From: Poseidonibacter ostreae
Lineage (GTDB): Bacteria > Campylobacterota > Campylobacteria > Campylobacterales > Arcobacteraceae
Direction: 5' to 3'
NCBI RefSeq assembly: GCF_009208075.1
Contig: NZ_WFKJ01000001.1
Location: 78,730 to 142,729, forward strand
Length of the DNA: 64,000 nucleotides
Made by a program: the position numbers and the translations under genes. This document shows, one piece after another, positions 8,178-16,725 of the stretch. The notes under the pieces are model-generated. The model ran no database searches. It saw only the letters and a program-made list of their open reading frames with translations, and was not told the origin of the DNA. Every line of letters starts with the position of its first letter. Position 1 is the first letter of the stretch.

Positions 8178-8978
8178 TTATGGGTTTTGTATTTCTTTAG
8201 TATTAAATTTACTTTGTAAATAATCCGAGATTTGAATAAGACAAAAGGTGATTAAAAATATCATTAAACCTGGAAAGAAACTAACCCACCAAGCTATATC
8301 AATTACGCTTTTTCCATCACTAAGTAATGAACCCCAAGACATTTGTGGAGGATTAATCCCTAAACCTAGAAACGAAAGCCCTGACTCAGCTAAAATAGAA
8401 CCCCCTACTCCAAAAGTAAATGATATTAAAAAAATTGGTGCTAATAAGGGAGCAAAGTACTTAAAAATGATTTTCATAGTTGAAACATTTGATAGTTTTA
8501 GTATTTTAATATAAGGTTTATTTCCAATTGCAAAACTTTCACTTCTAATTAATCTTGCCATCCCCATCCATCCTGTAATTGAAATAACAATTATCAAAAT
8601 AACAGAAGATGCTTGAATATATGAAACTAATGCTAAAAGAAGAAAAAAGGTAGGGAAAGTTAAAAATAAATCAATAACAATAGTAATCGTTTTATCAATA
8701 TTACCTTTAAAATATCCTGCGTTTATTCCAATAAATAAACCAATCAGTGAAGAAATACTTGCAGCTAAAAACCCTATTATAAGAGAGGTTTGTCCACCTT
8801 GAAGTATTCTAGCTAGTACATCTCTTCCTAATCTATCTGTTCCAAATAGATGTTGTAAAGATGGGCTTTCTAGTATTTTTAAAGGATTTAATTCGTAAGC
8901 AGATGTTGTGTAAAAAAATGGCAATAAAAAAACTAATCCAATTAGCGAAATTAATAAATATACTGCAAATTTAAACAT
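8178..8978 (-). CDS. DppC/OppC-type ABC transporter permease
   Basis: 266 aa with one N-terminal helix and a BPD_transp_1 core. The oligopeptide permease landmarks are HLFGTDRLGRDVLARILQGG at the start of the core, GWMGMARLIRSE, and the EAA-loop region ILAESGLSFLGLGINPPQ. Such proteins pair with a DppB-type permease, two ATPases and a binding protein to import peptides, nickel chelates or similar solutes. None of these partners is in the window. The gene instead follows rsmD by 18 bases on the same strand. It either cooperates with components encoded elsewhere or serves another role. Confidence 0.88.
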   Translation of the reverse strand: MFKFAVYLLISLIGLVFLLPFFYTTSAYELNPLKILESPSLQHLFGTDRLGRDVLARILQGGQTSLIIGFLAASISSLIGLFIGINAGYFKGNIDKTITIVIDLFLTFPTFFLLLALVSYIQASSVILIIVISITGWMGMARLIRSESFAIGNKPYIKILKLSNVSTMKIIFKYFAPLLAPIFLISFTFGVGGSILAESGLSFLGLGINPPQMSWGSLLSDGKSVIDIAWWVSFFPGLMIFLITFCLIQISDYLQSKFNTKEIQNP

Positions 8979-8996
8979 CTTACTTTTTCTTCTTTT

Positions 8997-9587
8997 CTAT
9001 GAGTATTTATAATATGATAAAGAACTCTTCCCAAACTTTTTAGTCTTAGATAAAGAAAATTTACCAAGTGTTTGTGGAATCTCTAAAGTTGATACATGTT
9101 CAACAATAATCATAAAAATATTTTCATTTTCTATTTCTTCAATCATTTTAAATGACTTTTGATAAATATCTTCCATTCCATCTCTGTAATCAAATGGTGG
9201 GTCAATATATAAAATCACTTCATCATTTGAGTTTTTTACTGATGAAAGAATATTTGGTGTTTGTACAAAAGTATCACCTAATTGTGTTTCACACTTGTTC
9301 ATATCAATAGCTTTACAGTTTTTAATAAGAATGCTATATGAATTTTTATTTAATTCTACAAAATATGCTCTTTTAGCATCTCTTGAAATCGCTTCAAGTC
9401 CAATAGAACCTGAACCTGCAAAAGATTCAATAAAAATCTTATCAATTATATCAAATTGTAAAACATTAAATAGTGATTCTTTAAGTCTTGACTTTGAACT
9501 TCTTGTAACTTCTAGTGAAGGTAAAGATATAGTTTTACCTTTATATTTACCTGCTATTATTTTTGTTGTTGGTGTATTAACTTTCAT
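8997..9587 (-). CDS. rsmD: 16S rRNA (guanine(966)-N2)-methyltransferase
   Basis: 196 aa, typical RsmD length. The early IIAGKYKGKTISLP resembles the family start RIIaGkwrGrkl. The SAM-binding loop is ESFAGSGSIGLEAISR and the catalytic motif IV is YIDPPFDYRDG, the DPPF/Y type of N2-guanine or N6-adenine methyltransferases. RsmD methylates G966 of 16S rRNA in the small subunit. It sits 23 bases downstream of rny and 18 upstream of the permease, so it is probably cotranscribed with RNA-processing neighbours. Confidence 0.9.
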   Translation of the reverse strand: MKVNTPTTKIIAGKYKGKTISLPSLEVTRSSKSRLKESLFNVLQFDIIDKIFIESFAGSGSIGLEAISRDAKRAYFVELNKNSYSILIKNCKAIDMNKCETQLGDTFVQTPNILSSVKNSNDEVILYIDPPFDYRDGMEDIYQKSFKMIEEIENENIFMIIVEHVSTLEIPQTLGKFSLSKTKKFGKSSLSYYKYS

Positions 9588-9610
9588 TTTTCTCTTATAT
9601 CTTTTATTTT

Positions 9611-11155
9611 TTATCTAGCGTATGATAAAGCTCGTAATTCTCTGATTACATTAACTTTAATCTCACCTGGATATTGAACTTTTTCTTCAATCTCTTTTGC
9701 AATTTCAGTTGCTAATATAACTGCCTCATCATCATTTACTAATTCAGCTTTAACTATTACTCTAACTTCTCGACCTGCGTTAATTGCATAAGCATTTAAC
9801 ACACCTGGTTTAGCTGTTGAAATATTTTCAACCTCTTCTACTCTTTTTAAGAAGCTTTCTAATACTTCTCTTCTTGCACCTGGTCGTGCCGCACTTAATG
9901 CATCTGCTGCACAAACTGCTGCTGATTCAACATTTATAGGCTCTTCATGTCCATGATGTGCATAAATTGCATTTATAACAGTATCAGGTTCTTCATATCT
10001 TCTACAAATATCTGCACCTAAATCGACATGAGATCCTGGCATTTCATGAGTTAAAGCTTTACCAATATCATGTAATAATCCAGCACGTCGTGCTAAAATC
10101 GCATCTCCACCCATTTGTGATGCTAATAATCCAGCTAAATGAGAAACTTCTAAAGTATGTGCTAATGCATTTTGACCATAAGAAGCTCTATATCTTAGAC
10201 GTCCTACAAGTTTTATAAGCTCAGAATGCATAGTTTTAATTCCAAGTTCATGAATTACATCTTCACCCTCTTTTTGAATGTTATTATCAAATTCAGTTTT
10301 TACTTTTGAATAAACTTCTTCAATTCTAGCAGGTTGGATTCTTCCATCTTCTAATAAAACTTCAATTGTTTTAGTAGCAATTGCACGTCTATAAAGATTA
10401 AAAGAAGAGATAGTAATAGTATTTGGAGTATCATCAATAATAACATCAACACCTAATAACATCTCAAGAGCTTTAATATTTCGCCCCTCTTTACCAATAA
10501 TTTTTCCCTTTGTTTCATCATCTTTAATAGGTAAATTATTAATAAGTCTCTCAGCTGCAAACTCACCTGCATATCTAGTAACTGCATGTGAAAGCATATT
10601 ATTAATCTCATTTTTTGTATTTGCTTCTGCGATTTTATATTTTTTTCTAAAAATAGAAGAAATTTGAGCTCTTGAGTCTTCTTTTACTTTTTCAAGCATT
10701 AGCTCTTTTGCTTCTTCAACTGTAAGACCACAGCCATTTTCAAGAATTTTAATTGCTTCTTGTGTTTTTAATTCATAACTCTTTTTTTGTTTTTCTAAAC
10801 CATCTTTAATTGTAGTGATTTTTTTGTTTTTTTCTACAATCTCTTCTTTTTCAGATTTAATTATTCTTAATTCTGATTCAAGATGTTCGTTTAATTCTCT
10901 CTCTTTTTTTTCAATCTTAGAAAGCATAGTGTCATATTCACGTCTTGCATTTTTGAACTCTCTATCACAATCAATTTTTGCTTTTAATTGAGAATCTTTT
11001 AAAGAAACTTCTGCCTCATGCTCTATAACTTTTGCTTTTGCCTTTGCTTGTTCAATAAAAACTTGAAACTTAGCCTTATCAATTTTTCTAACTACTATTG
11101 TACTAATAATTGCAGTAATAATTGCAACTAGTACACATCCAATAATATATTCCAT
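9611..11155 (-). CDS. rny: Ribonuclease Y
   Basis: 514 aa when started at the ATG at 11155. An in-frame TTG at 11161 would add two residues, but AAGG is better spaced for the ATG. The order is a membrane anchor (about 2-22), a long charged coiled coil (about 25-195), a KH domain with GKIIGKEGRNIKALE, then an HD domain with HTLEVSHLAG, LLHDIGKAL and YAHHGHEEP. RNase Y is a membrane-anchored endoribonuclease that starts mRNA decay. The family is well known in Gram-positives and also occurs in Campylobacterota. It lies 10 bases after the 5-FCL gene. Confidence 0.95.
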   Translation of the reverse strand: MEYIIGCVLVAIITAIISTIVVRKIDKAKFQVFIEQAKAKAKVIEHEAEVSLKDSQLKAKIDCDREFKNARREYDTMLSKIEKKERELNEHLESELRIIKSEKEEIVEKNKKITTIKDGLEKQKKSYELKTQEAIKILENGCGLTVEEAKELMLEKVKEDSRAQISSIFRKKYKIAEANTKNEINNMLSHAVTRYAGEFAAERLINNLPIKDDETKGKIIGKEGRNIKALEMLLGVDVIIDDTPNTITISSFNLYRRAIATKTIEVLLEDGRIQPARIEEVYSKVKTEFDNNIQKEGEDVIHELGIKTMHSELIKLVGRLRYRASYGQNALAHTLEVSHLAGLLASQMGGDAILARRAGLLHDIGKALTHEMPGSHVDLGADICRRYEEPDTVINAIYAHHGHEEPINVESAAVCAADALSAARPGARREVLESFLKRVEEVENISTAKPGVLNAYAINAGREVRVIVKAELVNDDEAVILATEIAKEIEEKVQYPGEIKVNVIRELRALSYAR

Positions 11156-11165
11156 ATTCAAAACC

Positions 11166-11699
11166 TTAATTAGTTATTATATAATCTGCTTGAATATCGT
11201 AACTTTCAGATAAAATTTTGTCGCTTTGACAAAGTATTAATTGTGTAAAAACTAGTGTTGGTTTATAAGATATTCTGTCAAAAAACCTATCATACATCCC
11301 TTTACCATAGCCTATTCGTTTACCAATAGCGTCTATTCCTACAACAGGTACTATTGCTAAATCAATCTTTTTAGGTTTTAAAAAAGAGTTATTAGGTTCC
11401 TTAATTCCAAACTTCTTTTTTTGTAAAGGTAATCTATACTTGACTATCTTAAAACTGTCACCTTCCATATAAGGAACATAAACATTTTTGTTTTTTCTTA
11501 ATTTATTAATTAATGGATTTACATTAACTTCAATACCTAGTGGTATATATAATAAAATATTTTTTGCTTTGCTTCTATTTATAAAATTTTCTAATTTTTT
11601 AATTACAATTTTGTCTTTATAATACTTTGAAGTGACACTTGTAAATTTTAATCTTTTTATACACGATTTTCTAAAATCACTTTTGTGATTCAATTCCAT
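11166..11699 (-). CDS. 5-formyltetrahydrofolate cyclo-ligase
   Basis: 177 aa. The 5-FTHF cyclo-ligase landmarks are an N-terminal basic stretch, NILLYIPLGIEVNVNPL, AIVPVVGIDAIGKRIGYGKGMYDRFF (given here only as landmark fragments) and the phosphate-binding GYGKGMYDRFF motif. The enzyme converts 5-formyl-THF to 5,10-methenyl-THF using ATP. Divergent from the TlpA gene, it heads the minus-strand run 5-FCL, rny, rsmD, permease. A matching order of 5-FCL and rny next to TlpA and ftsY is known from Campylobacter jejuni. Confidence 0.88.
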   Translation of the reverse strand: MELNHKSDFRKSCIKRLKFTSVTSKYYKDKIVIKKLENFINRSKAKNILLYIPLGIEVNVNPLINKLRKNKNVYVPYMEGDSFKIVKYRLPLQKKKFGIKEPNNSFLKPKKIDLAIVPVVGIDAIGKRIGYGKGMYDRFFDRISYKPTLVFTQLILCQSDKILSESYDIQADYIITN

Positions 11700-11760
11700 T
11701 TTTAAGCCTCACTTGGGTAAAATTCCTACCCAACAAATAATTTTACCAAAAGGAATTAAA

Positions 11761-12321
11761 ATGCAGTTTAAAACATTAGCATTTTTGTCAATATTATCAA
11801 TTTTAGTACTAAGTGGATGTGATTCAAAGACAGAAAATGAAAGTTCTAATAAAGCAGAGAAAAAAGAAGTAGTAGTTAAAAAAACAAACTTTATATTAAA
11901 GACAACAGATAATCTAGATTTAAATGTAAAAGTTGATGGTGATAAAATAATCTTTAAAGATTATCCTGAAAAATTAGTATTATTAAACTTTTTTGCAACT
12001 TGGTGTCCACCATGTAAAGCAGAGATTCCAAACCTTATTGAGCTACAAAATAAATATGCAAATGATTTTAAAGTTGTATCAGTTTTACTAGAAGATAATA
12101 AATCAAATGAAGATATTATTGAATTTATAAATGAATATAAAATCAATTATGCTGTTACAAATGGAAAACAAAACTTCCTTTTATCAGAAGCATTAGGTGA
12201 AATCAAATCTATTCCAACTATGTTCTTATTAGATAAAGAATCAAAAATCTTCCAAAAATATGTAGGCATAGTTCCTGTTGAAATGATGGAAATTGATATT
12301 AAAAAACTTTTAGAAAAATAG
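11761..12321 (+). CDS. TlpA-like thioredoxin-fold lipoprotein
   Basis: 186 aa from the ATG at 11761. I chose this start over an upstream in-frame ATG at 11713 because AAAGGAAT precedes it and it gives a clean lipoprotein signal ending in LSGC. After a charged linker comes a TlpA/ResA-type domain with FFATWCPPCKAEIPNL, holding the WCPPC redox site, and the cis-Pro loop SIPTMFLLD. Such proteins are exported, membrane-tethered reductants used in cytochrome c maturation or periplasmic disulfide handling. The ftsY gene follows after 8 bases. Confidence 0.88.
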   Translation: MQFKTLAFLSILSILVLSGCDSKTENESSNKAEKKEVVVKKTNFILKTTDNLDLNVKVDGDKIIFKDYPEKLVLLNFFATWCPPCKAEIPNLIELQNKYANDFKVVSVLLEDNKSNEDIIEFINEYKINYAVTNGKQNFLLSEALGEIKSIPTMFLLDKESKIFQKYVGIVPVEMMEIDIKKLLEK

Positions 12322-12329
12322 AGGTATAA

Positions 12330-13448
12330 ATGTTTAGTTTTTTTAAAAAGAAAAAAGTTGAAAAAGAAGAGCCTAAAGAAGAGCTTGTAGTAAAAGAAGA
12401 AATTCCAAAAGAGAGTGAAGAAAAAGCTCAAGAGTCAATTGAAGAAACTATTGCTGAAAAAGTTGAAGAGATTGCAGTTCAAGAAGAAAAGATAGAAGAA
12501 GTTATTGAAGAAAAACTTGAAGAAGTTCAAGAAGTAATAGCTCCACAAAAAGAACCTAAAGAAGAGAAAAAAGGCTTTTTCTCAAGAGCTTTAGAAAAAA
12601 CATTTGGAACTATTAAAACAGTAATTCCAACAAAAAAAGAAAAAATTGCTTTTGATGATATTGAAGAGATGCTTATTGAAGCAGATATGGAATATGAAAT
12701 TATTGAAAAAGCAATGGACGGATTACCTGAAGAGATTACAAGAAAACAGTTAAGACACAGACTTGTAATGCTTTTTGAACACGCACCAGAAGTTGATTTA
12801 AACAATTTGCCAAAACCTTTTGTAAGATTAATCATAGGTGTTAATGGAGCTGGAAAAACTACAACTATTGCAAAATTAGCAAATAGATCAAAAAAAGAGG
12901 GGAAATCTGTAATCTTAGGAGCAGGTGATACTTTTAGAGCAGCAGCAATTGAACAGCTTTCAACTTGGGCAGATAAATTAGATGTTCCTATTATAAAAAC
13001 AAAACAAGGTCATGATTCAAGTGCAGTAGCCTATGATACTATTTCTTCAGCAATTGCTAGAAATATTGATAATGTTATTATTGATACAGCAGGAAGACTA
13101 CAAACACAAAAAAATCTTAATAATGAACTTATTAAAATTGTAAAAGTTTGTAATAAAGCACAAGAAAATGCACCACATCAAAAACTTATGATTTTAGACG
13201 GAACTCAAGGAAATACAGCGATTGCTCAAGCTAAAGCATTTAATGAAATGGTTGGTATTGATGGAATTATTGTAACTAAACTTGATGGTACTGCAAAAGG
13301 TGGAGCATTGTTCTCTATTTCAAATCAACTTGAACTTCCAATATTCTTTGTAGGAGTTGGTGAAAAGCAAGATGATTTAATCGAATTTTCACCTGATAAT
13401 TTTGTAGATTCATTACTTGATGAAATTTATATAGAAGAAGAAAAATAG
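12330..13448 (+). CDS. ftsY: Signal recognition particle receptor FtsY
   Basis: 372 aa. Residues 1-80 are a Lys/Glu-rich acidic A domain that contacts membrane and translocon. The NG domain follows: GVNGAGKTTTIAKLA is the P loop, GDTFRAAAIEQL the I-box, DTAGRLQTQKNL the G3 motif, and TKLDGTAKGGALF the G4/closing region. FtsY binds Ffh and delivers ribosomes making membrane proteins to SecYEG. It follows the TlpA gene by 8 bases. The long A/T-rich hairpin after the stop may end the transcript. Confidence 0.96.
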   Translation: MFSFFKKKKVEKEEPKEELVVKEEIPKESEEKAQESIEETIAEKVEEIAVQEEKIEEVIEEKLEEVQEVIAPQKEPKEEKKGFFSRALEKTFGTIKTVIPTKKEKIAFDDIEEMLIEADMEYEIIEKAMDGLPEEITRKQLRHRLVMLFEHAPEVDLNNLPKPFVRLIIGVNGAGKTTTIAKLANRSKKEGKSVILGAGDTFRAAAIEQLSTWADKLDVPIIKTKQGHDSSAVAYDTISSAIARNIDNVIIDTAGRLQTQKNLNNELIKIVKVCNKAQENAPHQKLMILDGTQGNTAIAQAKAFNEMVGIDGIIVTKLDGTAKGGALFSISNQLELPIFFVGVGEKQDDLIEFSPDNFVDSLLDEIYIEEEK

Positions 13449-13463
13449 TTATTCTAAAAATAA

Positions 13464-13501
13464 ATATAGATATTATTTAAATTAATATTTAATATCTATA
13501 T
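13464..13501. terminator. Hairpin after ftsY
   Basis: Twelve-base perfect arms ATATAGATATTA (13464-13475) and TAATATCTATAT (13490-13501) enclose a 14-base loop, within an almost pure A/T stretch. It may end ftsY transcription, but no clean T-run follows and such arms arise easily in A/T-rich DNA. Confidence 0.4.
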
Positions 13502-13567
13502 ATTATATATCAATACTTTTAAATATTATTAAATTAAAAAAGTGTATACTCTATTAAGGATTATACT

Positions 13568-14512
13568 ATGAAAACATCTATTATAATTACAAGTATTTTT
13601 TTTACACTTACAGCTTATTCACAAAGTTTATCTCTTTACCTTGAAAATGATGTTATAGATAAAGAAGACAAACACTATACAAATGGAACTTCTATTGTAT
13701 ATGTAAGTAATTCATATGAAAATAGTTTTATTAATAAAATTCCAACACCTTTTTCTCAAACTAAAAATGCAAATTTTGGATTAGCTTTTAGTAGATTGAC
13801 TTTTACGCCAAGTACTATAAAACAAAAGAATAAAATAGTTGGTGACTTGCCATATGCAGGTATTGTAAATTTAGATTTTTTTATTTATAAATGGAATGAA
13901 TCTTTTTTTCATAAGTATATGTTAACTTTAGGAATGGTTGGAAAGAGTACTAAAAGTGAGCAGTTTCAAAAAGCCTTTCATAATATTACAGGGAATACCC
14001 AACCCAAAGGATGGGATAATCAACTAAAAGATGATTTTTTATATAATTTTTCTTATAATTTTGGACATAAATCTTATAAAAAAACCTTTGACTATGGGAA
14101 ACTAGATATAAATAATAGTTTTAGAATTGATTTAGGAAACTATAATCGTGCGGTAAATATAAGCTCTATGATTAGATATGGAAAAGGATACCCTGATAAC
14201 TTTAATACAGTAGGAAGACTTATAGGTTCAAATGAAAATAAACAATTAAATATTAAAAGAAAAAACAGTAAAGATATAAATTGGTCTATATCTTATGGTT
14301 TAGCTTATACATATACTGATTTTTTTTACGTAAATGATTATGATAAGTCTTATAATCTTGAAAAAATCAAAGGAACATTAAGTCAAATAATTTCTCTTGA
14401 TAGCTATTTTCAAGATTATATAATATCATTTAATTATAAAACTAATAAATCTCTATTTATAAAAAATGATAATTCAAATTGGGCTGGAATATCTTTAGTA
14501 TATTTATTCTAA
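13568..14512 (+). CDS. LpxR-like lipid A deacylase (DUF2219)
   Basis: 314 aa with a signal peptide cleaved near residue 18 (TAYSQS). The opening LYLENDVIDKEDKHYTNGTS carries the Asn-Asp pair (N27-D28) and YTNG stretch typical of LpxR, followed by LPYAGIVNLDF and a FHNITGNTQPKGWDNQL segment with a candidate catalytic His. LpxR is an outer-membrane beta-barrel that removes the 3'-acyloxyacyl chain from lipid A. The protein ends in an aromatic barrel-type C terminus (ISLVYLF). AAGGATTATACT precedes the ATG, with TATACT as a plausible -10 upstream. Its end overlaps the convergent hydrolase gene by 9 bases. Confidence 0.85.
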   Translation: MKTSIIITSIFFTLTAYSQSLSLYLENDVIDKEDKHYTNGTSIVYVSNSYENSFINKIPTPFSQTKNANFGLAFSRLTFTPSTIKQKNKIVGDLPYAGIVNLDFFIYKWNESFFHKYMLTLGMVGKSTKSEQFQKAFHNITGNTQPKGWDNQLKDDFLYNFSYNFGHKSYKKTFDYGKLDINNSFRIDLGNYNRAVNISSMIRYGKGYPDNFNTVGRLIGSNENKQLNIKRKNSKDINWSISYGLAYTYTDFFYVNDYDKSYNLEKIKGTLSQIISLDSYFQDYIISFNYKTNKSLFIKNDNSNWAGISLVYLF

Positions 14513-15070
14513 AAAAGTAGAAACTTTTCTAAAATATCTTTCAATATCTTCAAAAGAGTGACTTCCACCATCTTCTATAATAAGCTCTGTTTCTTCTAAT
14601 TTATCAGCAGCTTCATTATAATCCAATACCTCATCATCTGTTTGTAAAAGTGTTAAAATATTACTAGGATTCTTAAGCATTACAACTTCAAAGTTTCTTA
14701 GAGATTGCACATGAGAATGATTAAATTCAAATTTTGAATTATCGTAATAATTTATAGCCATCTCTTCTTCATCTTTTCTATAGCTTTCTAAAGTAATCCA
14801 GGGAATTACAGCAGGGTTTATTAATACAGCTTTTAAATCATACTTATTTGCAAGAAAAAGGGCATAAAATCCACCAAGTGATGAACCTATTAAAGATACT
14901 TTTATTCCACGATTTATAAAAGCTTCAATTATTTGCTCTAAAGTTGCTATTGCTAAAGCAGGAATTGTTGGCAGAGTTGGAGTTATCATTTCTTCTTCAA
15001 AATATTCTAAAAACTTTTGTGCTTTAACACCAAAGCCTGCACTTGCAAATCCATGTATATATATAATCAT
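14504..15070 (-). CDS. YcfP/YqiA-like alpha/beta hydrolase
   Basis: 188 aa. The opening IIYIHGFASAGFGVKA resembles UPF0227/YcfP proteins. The nucleophile elbow is LIGSSLGGFYAL (Ser in GSSLG), an acidic residue sits in LQTDDEVLDY, and the catalytic His is in GGSHSFEDIE. Together they form a complete esterase triad. Substrates of this family are poorly defined. The start overlaps the DUF3095 stop by 4 bases, linking translation of the two. The last codons overlap the convergent LpxR gene. Confidence 0.86.
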   Translation of the reverse strand: MIIYIHGFASAGFGVKAQKFLEYFEEEMITPTLPTIPALAIATLEQIIEAFINRGIKVSLIGSSLGGFYALFLANKYDLKAVLINPAVIPWITLESYRKDEEEMAINYYDNSKFEFNHSHVQSLRNFEVVMLKNPSNILTLLQTDDEVLDYNEAADKLEETELIIEDGGSHSFEDIERYFRKVSTFLE

Positions 15071-16200
15071 TTTTGTCCTTTTAAACTATTTTTCAAATTT
15101 TTCGCTGCACTTGCATATCCACCATTTGAACCATCAACAAAATGTATATGTTTCCCATGTCTTTGAAAAATAAGACATGTCATTAAAGATGAATCTGACT
15201 TATGCAAACCATATTGTAAATTTTTATTTTTTGATTCATCTTCTAAATAAGTTTCAAGCTTTTTTGTTTGTTCAAAACTAGTTGCAACTACCATTCGTAG
15301 CATATCATCAAATTTTTCAGTATCTGCAGTTTTTATTATTTTATCTTTATAATTACCCCATAATGATACTTTATTTTTTATTAAATAAGCACCTAATGCA
15401 TTAATTAACTTAAATTTTAAACTTATCAAATGTTTTATAATATAACTTTTAGAATAAATAGAAGCTTCTACATTTAATTCTTTACTTTTAAAACTTAGTT
15501 TTAAATTTTCATCTATAATTGGATGTCTAAGAGTATTATTACCTAAAATTTCATCTAAGTCTCTTAATATTTTTTCATAATGACTTTCATCAAAAGCTTT
15601 AATAATTATAGAAAGATTCTCTTCTTTTGGAGTTTTTATAGCTTTCCATCTACACTCTAAGCCACTTATATCAAGCTTAAAAGTATCATCAACTTTTTCT
15701 TTTATTAGATATTCATCACTTGATTTTAAAAGCTCATCACATAACTCTAAGCCTCCACCTTTGATTAAAGCTTGAGTATAATCTTTTGAAACTTTATATT
15801 TAGTAATTAAAATTTGCTTATGTCTTTTAATAATCTCTTCAATAGAAATAATACCAACTCGTAAATTTAAAGAATAAGACTCTTTAGCAATTTTTTTTAC
15901 AGCAAGCAGTGCTTGTGCAGTTTGATTGTATATTGATTTAGGAATTAATAAAAAAGAACCATCACCTCCAAACACAAAAGGTATATCCAAACTCTTCTTG
16001 ATATTTAAAATAGAGATAATACTCAAAGCTCCAACCATATTTACTTCTTTATACTTTCCTGCCTCAATTGCCTTAGTTGATCCTATTACATCAGAAACAA
16101 CAACAAACCAATCTTTAGGAGCACTTTCATAAAACTCATTGTTTGATAAAGAGTATAAATCATCTATTTGCTTTAAATTTAAATAAAAATCTTCATTCAT
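15067..16200 (-). CDS. DUF3095 protein with nucleotidyl-cyclase-like motifs
   Basis: 377 aa, full length for DUF3095. The N-terminal part reads like a class III nucleotidyl cyclase core: FVVVSDVIGSTKAI places Asp37 where the first metal Asp sits, and FVFGGDGSFLLIP places Asp80 in a GGDG turn, followed by LNLRVGIISIEEI. The C-terminal part holds the family signature YGLHKSDSSLMTCLIF and HIHFVDGSNGGYASAAKNLK. No activity is established for the family that I know of; cyclase relationship is my inference from these motifs. The start overlaps the RNase H-like gene by 8 bases and the hydrolase gene by 4, so the three form a coupled unit. Confidence 0.82.
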   Translation of the reverse strand: MNEDFYLNLKQIDDLYSLSNNEFYESAPKDWFVVVSDVIGSTKAIEAGKYKEVNMVGALSIISILNIKKSLDIPFVFGGDGSFLLIPKSIYNQTAQALLAVKKIAKESYSLNLRVGIISIEEIIKRHKQILITKYKVSKDYTQALIKGGGLELCDELLKSSDEYLIKEKVDDTFKLDISGLECRWKAIKTPKEENLSIIIKAFDESHYEKILRDLDEILGNNTLRHPIIDENLKLSFKSKELNVEASIYSKSYIIKHLISLKFKLINALGAYLIKNKVSLWGNYKDKIIKTADTEKFDDMLRMVVATSFEQTKKLETYLEDESKNKNLQYGLHKSDSSLMTCLIFQRHGKHIHFVDGSNGGYASAAKNLKNSLKGQK

Positions 16201-16687
16201 TACAATTTTCTTCTTTTAAATATTCACGTAAAGCTTTTCTTGAAGCTTTATCTACTAAATTAAATAGCTTATCAATCTCATCTTTTTCTTTTGTTTTCTT
16301 ATGACCCTTTACTTTTTTAAAACTACAGTTAGTATTTTCATTTATAGCATCTATTCTTTTATAAAATTTCTTATAAAGCTCATGGTTTTTAACTATTTTG
16401 CCAGTACTTGTATAATAATCATTTAACTCTAATTTTTCTCTTCTTTTCTCTAGCCCAAGTATATTTTGACAATCAGTATATATTAGAATTTCATCTTTTT
16501 CAAATTTTAAATCATCAAAGGCCCAAAGTAAAACCTCAAGTTCTAATTTAGTTGAAGAAGTCTCTTCAAACTTTTTAATTTTTATATTTTGATTTATTAG
16601 TTTTTGATTATAAATAAAATAAGCTCCAAAGCCTATTTTTCTTTGTGGATTAACACTTCCATCACAAAATAATATTATTTGTTCCAT
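16193..16687 (-). CDS. RNase H-like protein
   Basis: 164 aa. Three consecutive ATG codons lie at the start; GAGG is spaced six bases from the third (16687), so I use that one. The RNase H fold is visible: IILFCDGSVNPQRKIGFGAYFI (first Asp; cited here in part), SSTKLELEVLLWAF (Glu), ILIYTDCQN (second Asp) and KVKGHKK with a later LVDKASRKAL Asp. All four acidic residues seem present, so RNA-DNA hybrid cleavage is possible. The sequence is divergent from housekeeping RnhA, so its exact job is open. It lies 38 bases after the APC permease and overlaps the DUF3095 gene by 8. Confidence 0.8.
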   Translation of the reverse strand: MEQIILFCDGSVNPQRKIGFGAYFIYNQKLINQNIKIKKFEETSSTKLELEVLLWAFDDLKFEKDEILIYTDCQNILGLEKRREKLELNDYYTSTGKIVKNHELYKKFYKRIDAINENTNCSFKKVKGHKKTKEKDEIDKLFNLVDKASRKALREYLKEENCNE

Positions 16688-16725
16688 CATCATCCTCTTT
16701 AATGATGAATAATAACATTATTTAA

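Noticed and set aside
11713..11760. Upstream ATG that would extend the TlpA-like protein by 16 residues
   Set aside because: The extension precedes a good lipoprotein signal, and a strong ribosome site (AAAGGAAT) serves the ATG at 11761.
12147..12431. Minus-strand ORF over the TlpA/ftsY junction
   Set aside because: Low-complexity Phe/Leu translation is the mirror of Lys/Glu-rich coding sequence.
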